The notes under the pieces: model-generated
What the model was told of the DNA's origin: nothing
Database searches by the model: none
What the model saw: only the letters and a program-made list of their open reading frames with translations
NCBI GenBank assembly: GCA_943842425.1
Contig: CALTBR010000002.1
Coordinates: 500,483 to 564,482, forward strand
DNA: 64,000 nucleotides
Source: UBA974 sp002292405
GTDB lineage: Bacteria; Bacteroidota; Bacteroidia; Flavobacteriales_D; Sanyastnellaceae
Direction of reading: 5' to 3'
In this document: positions 1 to 9,000 of the stretch, in pieces
How the letters are laid out: every line of letters begins with the position of its first letter
Numbering within the stretch: the first letter of the stretch is position 1
Position numbers and translations under genes: made by a program

Positions 1-385
1 CGATAAAAACCAAATTGAAATTCTACCTGATTGGTTGAGTGAATTGAATCATCTTGAAATCCTTTCAGCTGAAAGAAATCAACTAACAGAATTCCCAAGT
101 GTCATTCTAGATTTGGAAAATTTGAAGGAATTATATCTTGGGGACAACTTCATTACTGCAATACCCATAGATATTGATCTGTTAAAAAATTTAGAGTGGC
201 TCGGGCTTTGGTCGAACTTGCTGCGGAGGTTCCCTAGTTCTCTCAGTGATATGCCTAAGCTTACAACATTGGATATTCTCTATAACGATATGACTTTTTC
301 AGAACAAACCTGGCTGCTCGAACTTCTACCTCACATCAATGTTGAGATGTCCGAACCATGTCATTGCACTTTCGATGATGAATAA
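1..385 (+). CDS. Leucine-rich repeat protein, C-terminal part (5' end outside window)
   Basis: The open frame runs in from the left edge (codons from base 2), so only the C-terminal part is visible. It contains several leucine-rich repeats of about 23 residues with the LxxLxxLxLxxN pattern (for example LEILSAERNQL, LKELYLGDNFI, LEWLGLWSNLL, LTTLDILYNDM) and ends in a short acidic tail with Cys-His-Cys (EPCHCTFDDE). LRR proteins act as protein-binding scaffolds; no enzymatic domain is visible here. Its stop codon overlaps the start of the NadR-like kinase, so the two are probably co-translated with pnuC. The N-terminal domain, signal peptide and true role cannot be judged from this window. Confidence 0.85.
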   Translation, partial: DKNQIEILPDWLSELNHLEILSAERNQLTEFPSVILDLENLKELYLGDNFITAIPIDIDLLKNLEWLGLWSNLLRRFPSSLSDMPKLTTLDILYNDMTFSEQTWLLELLPHINVEMSEPCHCTFDDE

Positions 386-908
386 TAACAAGTTCAGAAT
401 AGTCATTACTGGAGTAGAAAATTCAGGGAAGTCAACCTTAATTAAACCACTTGCAGAAAAATTTAATTGGCCCTTTATCCTTGAGTTGTGTCGGGAAAAT
501 GAAGCTGTGCTGAATGGCACTGAAACGTTTGAAACATTAAAAGAGCTTCATCAATTAGAGGAAAATAAATTTGAGGAAATTGTAAATTCTACATCTGCAA
601 ACGGTGTCTTCTGTGATACTGCTGGACTCGTTCTCGACCTGTGGGCTGAGTCAGTTTTTGGGAAACGTGTCACTACTAAATCTTCTTCAAGAAAAATCGA
701 TCTATACTTACTGTGTGAAACCATTGAAAAATGGGAGGACGACCCTATAAGACTTATCCCAAACCATCAAGAACGAGTTGAAAAAAACAATGAATTTAGA
801 GCTCGGTTAGAATTTGAAAAAGTGCCTTATATCAATATTCCTGTGATGCCTTTAGAAGAAAGGGTTGAATTCGCCGAACGAAAAATCAAGGAGATCCTAG
901 ATGTTTAA
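375..908 (+). CDS. NadR-like AAA_28 P-loop ATPase, probable nicotinamide riboside kinase
   Basis: About 177 residues from ATG 375, which overlaps the preceding stop; an upstream in-frame TTG at 339 lies inside the LRR gene and is less likely. A Walker A loop GVENSGKST lies at residues 13-21, a DTAGLVLDLWAE segment near 80 and a DLYLLCETIEKWEDDPIR segment near 115. This arrangement is that of the C-terminal ribosylnicotinamide kinase domain of NadR (AAA_28), here as a stand-alone protein without the adenylyltransferase or repressor domains. It would phosphorylate nicotinamide riboside to NMN in the cytoplasm. The overlap with pnuC supports a salvage role: the kinase traps substrate brought in by PnuC. 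A different small-molecule kinase activity is possible. Confidence 0.8.
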   Translation: MMNNNKFRIVITGVENSGKSTLIKPLAEKFNWPFILELCRENEAVLNGTETFETLKELHQLEENKFEEIVNSTSANGVFCDTAGLVLDLWAESVFGKRVTTKSSSRKIDLYLLCETIEKWEDDPIRLIPNHQERVEKNNEFRARLEFEKVPYINIPVMPLEERVEFAERKIKEILDV

Positions 909-1443
909 AAACAAAGCACGGTTAATTGAGGTCGCCGCTGTAACTTTTTCTGTGGCCTACACTTGGATGTATTTAAAGGGTTATCTCCCATGGGCGTTTA
1001 TCCCAGCTGCTCTGGGAGCTGGATTATTTGCTTACATCTGTTGGAATAAGAAAATATATGCCGAAAGCGCTCTCCAAGCTTTCTATATAGGACTGGCGGG
1101 GTTAGGCATCATAGGTTATGGCAATGATTTTCAGATTTCAGGATTGTTTCATCTCATTTTACTATCGGGTGCTGCTATAGGAACTGTGGTGCTTGGCGTC
1201 ATACTTAAAAAAACTACAGATGCAATGTTGCCATTCTTAGATGCCTTTACTACGGTATTCAGTTTAGCTGCAACGTGGCTTATGATAAACATGATTCACG
1301 AGAATTGGTTGTACTGGATTGTGATTGATACCGTATCTATATATCTATACGCAAAAAGAGGACTCAAGCTTAGCTCGGTCCTCTTCTTACTATATCTTTT
1401 ATTAGCTCTGGATGGCTATTTCGAAGCGATTTCTATTTTCTAA
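901..1443 (+). CDS. pnuC: PnuC-family transporter, probable nicotinamide riboside uptake
   Basis: A 180-residue, very hydrophobic inner-membrane protein with about seven membrane segments. PnuC-like features are the WNKKIYAESALQAFYIGL segment near residues 48-65 and the C-terminal pattern WIVIDTVSIYLYAKRG followed by a final helix with GYF. PnuC proteins are SWEET-like facilitators for vitamin precursors: nicotinamide riboside (PnuC), thiamine (PnuT) or riboflavin (PnuX). The overlapping NadR-like kinase favours nicotinamide riboside. No thiamine-type riboswitch is possible upstream because the start lies inside the kinase gene. At 180 residues it is slightly shorter than usual. No clear terminator follows. 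Confidence 0.82.
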   Translation: MFKNKARLIEVAAVTFSVAYTWMYLKGYLPWAFIPAALGAGLFAYICWNKKIYAESALQAFYIGLAGLGIIGYGNDFQISGLFHLILLSGAAIGTVVLGVILKKTTDAMLPFLDAFTTVFSLAATWLMINMIHENWLYWIVIDTVSIYLYAKRGLKLSSVLFLLYLLLALDGYFEAISIF

Positions 1444-1466
1444 TATTTCCTCCTTTTAAATAATAA

Positions 1467-2168
1467 CTATCGAATAATAAACTTCACTGGTATCGTGTAT
1501 TGAACGCTTACGCTTTTTCCTCGCTGTTGACCGGGATCAAAGCGTGGAAGTGTTTCCACGACTCTCTTCGCTTCTTTATCTAAACGTGGATCAACTTCAC
1601 GTAATACTTTCACGTCCTTCACATACCCGTCTCTTCCAACAACAAAGTAGACAAATACTGTCCCTTGAATACCAGCATCCTTAGCGATATGAGGGTACTT
1701 CGTGTTTTTCGAAACATACCTAATAATCTCCATTTGAGTACACTGATGACGTTCATCGCCTCGCATGTTTTTACAAGCAGGTAGTGCAGGCATATTCTCA
1801 ACGATCATAAATGGAGTGTCATCATCAACATCATCATCATCATCTATGATTTCAATATCTGTATCATCGTCCAGCTCGATATCTTCAATCTCTAATTCAA
1901 TTTCGATCTCCTCTTCGTCATCGACAATCTCAATCACAGTTGTTTGCTGTGGTGGTGGTGGTGGTGGTGGTGGTGTCACCACGTTAACAGGAATCTCTTC
2001 ATCTTCTAAAAGGTCAGCTTCAAAATTAATAGCTTGTCTTACTAAAACCTCATAGTTCGTCCATGAGATGGCAATTAAGATAAATGCCAGAGAAGCAATA
2101 AATCCAAGTGCACGCCAAGTTGAACGCTTATTTTCTAGGTCTGCTTTAGGTGTCTTCCTGCTAATCAT
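1467..2168 (-). CDS. tonB: Energy transducer TonB
   Basis: A 233-residue TonB: short cytoplasmic N-terminus, one membrane anchor at about residues 20-37, eight consecutive prolines at 66-73, a strongly acidic Asp/Glu linker at about 80-118, and a C-terminal TonB domain from about 145 ending in the typical YTIPVKFIIR strand. Two cysteines (132 and 143) precede the domain. It would carry proton-motive energy from an ExbBD complex (not in this window) to outer-membrane receptors such as those at 23-29 kb. The proline run is written in a GGT-type triplet repeat (1950-1973). Its ATG overlaps the vanZ stop by 4 bases, so it is the last gene of the sprA-gcvH-vanZ chain. Confidence 0.93.
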   Translation of the reverse strand: MISRKTPKADLENKRSTWRALGFIASLAFILIAISWTNYEVLVRQAINFEADLLEDEEIPVNVVTPPPPPPPPQQTTVIEIVDDEEEIEIELEIEDIELDDDTDIEIIDDDDDVDDDTPFMIVENMPALPACKNMRGDERHQCTQMEIIRYVSKNTKYPHIAKDAGIQGTVFVYFVVGRDGYVKDVKVLREVDPRLDKEAKRVVETLPRFDPGQQRGKSVSVQYTIPVKFIIR

Positions 2169-2608
2169 GATTGTGATATTCTACGGTTCGAAATTACGGA
2201 ATCAGAGGGGATTACTCCAGGGAAAACTCCATACACTACTCGAAAAATTACAAATCCCAATAATACTCCTGCGCAATCTGCAACTATATCAAGCAGTTCA
2301 GCCGATCTTCCCATTCTTAATTCTTGTTGCATAAACTCAAGTATTGTGCCGAAAATAGTACACACAACTAGTATTAAAGTCATTAATCGATAGTTTGTAT
2401 CTATCAAGACACGAAGTTTAGAAAGGGTTATTGAAGTTGAAAGAGCTAAAATGGCAAAAGAAAGAATATGAACAAGCTTGTCAATTTTGTATGTCTCCCA
2501 CCAAGAAGATCCCCCAACATCATTCCCAGGCAAGAGCAATAAACAAGTTAGACTTATTAAAATAAAAAGTAAAGGTGTAATCATTCTTAATATTCCACTG
2601 TTGTTCAC
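2165..2608 (-). CDS. VanZ-family small membrane protein
   Basis: A 147-residue membrane protein with four predicted helices and the VanZ-like pattern: an early DKLVHILSFAILA segment and a later EFMQQELRMGRSAELLDIVADCAGVLLG segment. Family members occur across Gram-negative and Gram-positive bacteria; apart from teicoplanin resistance in a few, their function is unknown. The start used is GTG 2608; ATG 2584 is an alternative eight codons in. It lies between gcvH and tonB, an arrangement widespread in Bacteroidota downstream of sprA, so it probably shares that transcript. Confidence 0.82.
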   Translation of the reverse strand: MNNSGILRMITPLLFILISLTCLLLLPGNDVGGSSWWETYKIDKLVHILSFAILALSTSITLSKLRVLIDTNYRLMTLILVVCTIFGTILEFMQQELRMGRSAELLDIVADCAGVLLGFVIFRVVYGVFPGVIPSDSVISNRRISQS

Positions 2609-2661
2609 TTTGCGTTTTCTTTTTGGCTTCTTGTTATTGGCGAATCTGGCTCAATAGAAAA

Positions 2662-3042
2662 TTACTTTCCTATTGCGTTTTTATAAGCTTCAGCATCCAT
2701 GAGAGATTCTAAATCTGAAACATTTGACATCTTGAGCTTAATAACCCAACCATCTCCGAAAGGATCTGAATTGATCAGTGCAGGATCGTCATTCAGAGCT
2801 TCATTAAATTCAATCACTTTGCCCGCCAAAGGCAGAAACAAGTCACTCACTGTTTTCACGGCTTCGATTGTGCCAAACACCTCTTCAGCTTCCAACTCCT
2901 CCCCTTCAGTTTCTACCTCAACAAATACAATATCCCCGAGTTCTCCTTGTGCAAAATCTGTAATACCTACTGTGGCGATGTCACCATCTATCTTCACCCA
3001 TTCGTGATCGGCTGTATACCGTAAATCTGAAGGAACATTCAT
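2662..3042 (-). CDS. gcvH: Glycine cleavage system H protein
   Basis: At 126 residues this is the normal length for GcvH. The lipoylation lysine is K63 within VFGTIEAVKTVSDL, preceded by the GELGDIVFVE strand and followed by the conserved NDDPALINSDPFGDGW segment. The lipoyl arm shuttles the aminomethyl group between the P, T and L proteins in the cytoplasm. gcvP and gcvT are not in the window; gcvH sits instead after sprA, as in many Bacteroidota. A TACTTTTG element just upstream suggests it may also have its own promoter. Confidence 0.96.
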   Translation of the reverse strand: MNVPSDLRYTADHEWVKIDGDIATVGITDFAQGELGDIVFVEVETEGEELEAEEVFGTIEAVKTVSDLFLPLAGKVIEFNEALNDDPALINSDPFGDGWVIKLKMSNVSDLESLMDAEAYKNAIGK

Positions 3043-3058
3043 TGTAATAAATTTTGCA

Positions 3059-3066
3059 CAAAAGTA
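3059..3066 (-). promoter_or_regulatory. Candidate -7 promoter element for gcvH
   Basis: On the minus strand this reads TACTTTTG, an exact match to the Bacteroidota -7 consensus TAnnTTTG, 16 bases before the gcvH ATG. It overlaps the very end of the sprA region. No good -33 TTTG is visible at the expected spacing, so this is suggestive only. Confidence 0.35.
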
Positions 3067-3068
3067 TG

Positions 3069-6000
3069 CTATTGTGTAAGATTAAATCGAATTGCAACAC
3101 CCGAATTAATATTCGAAGTATTAAAGGAAGTGGAAATCTTCGCCTTTGTTATTTGCTGGTCATAAAAAGCTCTCAAAGTTATCTTATCGCTAATCTCTAG
3201 ATCACCTGAAAGTTTAATAGAAACAAGCGTTTGACCTGCAGTAACTTGATTTTGGCGTTCAACCATTTTACGAATAACAGTACTGTTATCACGAATATTA
3301 ATATCACATCTAATTAAGAAATCAGTCTCCTTAAACATCTTAATTGGCAACTTGCCGTAGGTTTTCATAAACGGATTGCGCACATCTGCAAATTTGTATC
3401 CTACACCTATAACTATCCCTTTACTCTTTGTCTCTGTAATTTGATAATTGGCAAGACCAAAACTTATATTTCTATCACGTGTTAACTCAACTTTTACCTG
3501 TGGCTCATTATCAGAAGCTGTCTTAATGGTCATATCAAGACCTATAAGTGGAGACAATTGTTCCGATATACTTACGGTATTAAATTGTCTTTGAGAGATC
3601 CAATTTGAGTAATCTCCATTGTCCTCAATTGTCGGCAAACCGTTTTCATCTTCTTCGTACTGAAGATTTGTTGTGTATGACGTACTCATTGTTGAGCGAT
3701 ATGAGTGTGAAAGATTAAATCTTTTGAAGGTCTTTTTCAGAGATGGTATTTTACTAAGTCCGTCATACGTAATTCTCCAGTTTGGAGCCACTGGAGCTTT
3801 AAAGACATCTAAAGGAACCGTACTTGGATCAATTCCTAAATACGCGCTCATGAAAGCCGGTATTGCTACATCTTGTGAAGTGGGACCCCAACCTTGGTAA
3901 TAACCTGTTGGGTTAGGTTCATCTAGATTAAAAGTTTCCTCATTCAATCGAGAAGATATGATCAATCTACTCAGAAGTAAGTCGTCCCAAATCTCAGAGT
4001 TGTACTCCTCATCATCATTCATAAATGTCGTGGGCCAAGACATGACTGTAGCAGTAAAATTACCAGTTTCGTTAGGCGATTCATAAATCCAATCGTCTAT
4101 ATCCTCATCATATCTGAAGAAACTTTGGTGATTCCGTGAAGTACTTCTATTGGCCGTAAGCTCAATCTTAAAGTGCTTGATGGGCTCTAAATTTACTCTC
4201 ACATTAAAGTTCTCTGTGAAGGATTCTGTGTATTGTTGATTGAGATAAGGCGCTTGAACTAACCAACCATTTGCAGCCGCGTCCATGGCGAAATCCGAAT
4301 TCTTATCACCAAAAACATCTGTGTTTTGATGACCTATCAGGAAGAGCAATCCCGGAGATTCTAAATTTTCATCAAACCCTCCATATCTACTGGTTTCTGC
4401 AAATCCCGGCAGCATAATACCCTCGTTGCGAGAAAACGTTCCGCTTATACTTTGCAATCCCATTGCAAATCTTAGGATATGCTCTATCGGATTAATCTCG
4501 ATCTTGTCCTTTTCTTCCTCGTCTTCTATTTCACCAAAACCATCTCTACTTTGGTTGCTTACATTCCTTGAGCTCGGTCTTTTCGGACGCTTGTTGTTGA
4601 TCTCTTTTAGGAAAGGGACTCTATTGTATAGTTTGAGTAAATTGGCCTGACCATTGAGACTTAAATTTCTTGAATTTTGAATCGTAGCTCCAAGCGTGTC
4701 TTGAGCAAAAGGGGCTCTATCCCAACGAAATGAACTTTGATACCTGACGTCGCCAGTTACAAAATCCATCAGTGGTATTTTGTCAAATGGGAGCTTGTAC
4801 GACCCGTTAACGTTGTGATTGTATGTCGTGACATCACCTGCGCTTCTAAGGTTTAATTTTACAGTGTCAAGGTATAGATTATATCCTTCTGGATCTTCCT
4901 CTTGAGTTGGAATTACTCCTGCGGGTTCACCAATAAGGGCAGAAGCCTGACCTGTATAGTCGAATTTAAGGGCTTGGGTTAAATCGTACTTCATGGAGTA
5001 GTTTCTATTCCAATTCCAAGATTTGAGAACTTGCGTTTGGATTAAAAGATTCGTCTGAACACCTAATAAATCTTCAGTGTTATTCCTCACGCGACTGGTC
5101 TGATAAACCCTCTCCATCTGAGTGTTCATGGAAACCTGTTTAGGTAGAAGGTAAAAATTAAAATCCTTGAGAAATTTAAATATTTCAGTTTCTCGAATAA
5201 ACTTGATGTTTGAAAATGGCTTGTGCTGCTTAGGTCTATTCTGCCAATTGTAAGCCAGCCCTCCTCTGTGCTCTACATTTAATTGAAACTCTGTGTTAAT
5301 ATCTCGTCTGTAAACCTCATTGAAGCTGTAGTTTCCTGTGAAATTGCTGATTTTTAAGAAAGAAAGAGGACCTGAAGAGCTCGAACCACCCCGACCACCT
5401 GGCCCACCAGAAGCGCCACCCCTACCACCCATAGATCCACCAAGAGCTCCCATGCTATCTCCACTTTTAGATTTGGTATCATTGGATCTTGAATTCCTAT
5501 CACGACTTCCACTACTGCCTCCCCCGGAATTAAATTGTGGACTAATCTTAATGCTGGAGAAATTAATACTTCTCAGACGGTCTACCTCCTGTGTTTTATT
5601 TAACCGTTCAGGGCTTAGTTCTAAATCTTCAAGTTCAATATCCGGAGAAAGGGGATCGAATTGTGGTGTGCTTACTTGTTCTGAATACCCCATATACATC
5701 GGTAGAGAAATACCTAATTTTTGGGGAAGTAACTTACCTATCTGTATCGTTCCATTTGCATCTATGCCTCGGATTGTTTCTCGTGATCTTTCTTGGACTC
5801 TTTGTTCTAAACCTCCCCAACCTGGAGTAGACATGTTTGCCGCAACGCTCACATTACCTAAATCTGCTAACGTTGCATTAACCCTCGCAACAGCAGCCCA
5901 TCCTCCTTCTTCATTAAAATCAGATAACCTCAACTCATTAGCCCAAACAACAGCGCATTTATTCAAACCGTCATCGGAATATGGGAAAACATTGGAATCC

Positions 6001-9000
6001 TTATCTGGATTTCTAATTCCGATCATGACAGTAACCACGTTCGCTAAATTCGGATTTCCCTTCACCGACATCCTTGCAACACCATCGTATTCGGTATATT
6101 CTTGGAATATAGGTTGACCAACCGGCCTATTTATCTTCAGGCTCTGAAGTTTCTGTAGTTCTATATCCATGTTGTTGGCCATAGGCCAAATCATATCCTC
6201 ATCCACAGTATACCAAGGTGTTACCGAAAGGGGTATTTCGTACTCGTAATAGTTGTTGTCAAAATCCGAACCTAATCTTACGAATGCCGTAATATCTCCA
6301 TCGTTTAAAGTTGTCCCATCAGGGCCAGGTTCAGCGTGAAAATACATCCGCATACGCTTATACATTCTCATATCATAATTGATATTTCTGTAAGCAGCCC
6401 TAGCATCTCCGTCAATAAGGTTACAAACCTCCATCGCTAAAGATTGCTCGTTAAGTCTTCTCTGGTTCGTTGTTGCTACGTCTATCTCTCTAATAATTCC
6501 CGGAGGAGTTACATATGCAACCGGCTCACGATTTCCATTTTCCTCGACGTTTACCGCAGAAATATTAAAACTTGTAGAAGAAGGATCTGTTGGTTCTATC
6601 TCTTGCTCTCCAGCTAAAGACCCATCATATTTTCTCCATTCTCCTCTCACAAGTTCCATTCTGGCAAAACGAAGAGTTACAGGCTGGCTCCAACCTTTCA
6701 TAAATACCCTCATAAACCTGATCGAACGGAAATCTGAAATACTACCTATCTGTTTTTGATATTCACGAACAGGAATTTTAAACTGGTACCATTTAATCGG
6801 TTTCTGCTCATTCGATGAGGCGCTCTGTGAAAGTGTTTCGAAAACATCTGTTATGTAGTTGTTGCCCACGTTCGCCTCACCAAGGTCAGATGGCCTTAAA
6901 GAAATCTTGTATTGATAGTAGCTCTCAATAGTACTAAGCGTGATATCCTCGTTGATGTCCTCACTATTTGGCATCGTCGTAGAAGTGATAGGATAGCCAT
7001 CAGGAGACTCCGTATTTGAGTTACCTTCATACAAGCTGAAATATTTGTATCTCTGAATAATATCCTCTTCTAAAGCTTGAGAAGTTGGGGTTCTGAAGTA
7101 CCTGAAGTCATCGCCAGAAGGATCATTTTCAATCGCAGCATACGCTTCGGGACTTAACACTCCAGAGCCTTCTAGATCTCCTAACCAATCAGAAAAATGC
7201 TCTCTTTCAGTAGCAGAGTTCATCCCGTCTAACCCAACGTCTTGCAAAGCGTAGTTGCCTGAAGCATTGTCAAATGCATTTACAACATTAAATGTTGATG
7301 GATCTGGATAAATCGCCCAAGAACTTGTGTCTGTGGGTAAGTCTGGACTCGTCGCAGATGGAAGTCCATTCTCAAATTCTAGCTGACTATCATTGAGGAT
7401 GTCCTCACTAACATTACCTAGGTTGAAGTATATATCACCTCCCGTTGAGTTTTCAGAATCATCATTAAAAGGATCCATCACCCAAAACTGAATGTATTCA
7501 ATATTTGCACTCTCAAAATCTGTAGTAGTAAGCGCTCTTTGAATCCCTCCCCAACGAGATGAAGGCTCAACTAAGTCTCCGTTTTCACTAAAACCCGCAG
7601 AATATCCCGAGGTTCCATCAGCTGTTTCATAATTATAAGGGCCTCTTTCAGAAGGCCAAAAACTCAAATCAAAAGTCGGAATATTTCTAGGTGTTCCAGG
7701 CTGATAATCTCTGTTGGGAAAAATCTCCTGCTCTAAGATTTGGCGCATATTGTGATCTTGCCTTACCTCGTCTGACACCTGCCCATCTTGAAGCCCGTTG
7801 CCAGAATAAAAGATCGGATCGATTGTATACCAAGACATGGCAGCTCTGTTATAGCCGTATAAAAGAGTGTCTTCAAATGCCGCTTCTGGGAAGAGATCAT
7901 TTTGGTGTTTGGGCGTCGAAGCTAAAAACCACCTCGAAACAGATCTAATGTCGATCGTCGATTGAGACCCTTCAAAATCATCTATGTAAGCATTACCCTC
8001 CTCACCTATCGCTCTACTGTGACCTGGGATTAAGTATGCTCCCTCAGCACTTATATCTAATGTTGAAGTCGCTGTAGTTTCATAGAATGGAAGTTTATCT
8101 ACGAGCTCGGTAAGAAATCGACTTTCAGTTTGCCACGTAAAGTCCGTTCCTAAAATGGTGTTGTTGACAGGCTCATCTCCGATATTCACTTTTTGAGTGA
8201 GTGGTCTCTCTCGCATATTTAAGAATGTAGCGCCAAAAGTGAAATCATCACTTGCGATGTAATCAAACCTTGTACCCAAAAGAGTTTTTGTCTGTATGTT
8301 AAAAAGCGAGTTGCTTTCGAGGGAAACGCGGATTGTTTGGCCTGATTCAAGAAGACCGTCATTGATAATCCTAACTCTTCCTAAGTTGTAATCAACGGTA
8401 TAATCCCTATTCTCCACAAGGCGAACACCACCCGCAGTTACCGTTACTGACCCCTCCGGAACGTTAAGCGCATTCAGAGCAATTTCAGAACTGCTCTGAG
8501 ATTGAAATGTACCCTTAATGTGATATCTGTTGAGGGTTGGGATTTGCTGAGCCGCAGTTTTTGTAGAATCGTAAAGAGGGTCGAAAACCAATGTTTGAAT
8601 GAGTGATTCAGCGAGGTTAGGGTCGCTAACTCTATCTAAAATTACCTCTCTGAGGTTGTCGCCAAAAGGCTCAATAGACGGGAAGAATATGCGCCCATTT
8701 TGAGAATTAATCGTACCGCCATTCGTCGCAGCATTGTCTATGTAATCAAATACGCCGTCGGGATTAGGCATTGTATTGATATCCATTCTGTCAAGGCCCA
8801 ATAACTGAAGCAGGAGGGTTCCGTCTAACGGATCTCTCGGAATATAATTAAGATCTACTCCAGTAGATGGATCGTTGTACCAGACATCTAATCTGAATTC
8901 CTCTTGACTTACTCCGAATGCCCTCATAGAATACACATTCTTCATCATACACTCCCAGAGTGGTGAAGGGTCGCCATTATTTAGGTCTAATTGAGTAATA

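Noticed and set aside
1950..1973. GGT triplet repeat and acidic linker in tonB as a phase-variable or unusual element
   Set aside because: Triplet slippage keeps frame, and such acidic or proline linkers are common in Bacteroidota TonB proteins.
1765..2055. Plus-strand frame rich in serine, opposite tonB
   Set aside because: It is the antisense image of the Asp/Glu- and Pro-rich linker of tonB; no start signal and no separate family.
5338..6117. Long proline/leucine-rich plus-strand frame within sprA
   Set aside because: It is the antisense image of the Gly/Ser-rich loop and strands of sprA, with no homology-like domain.
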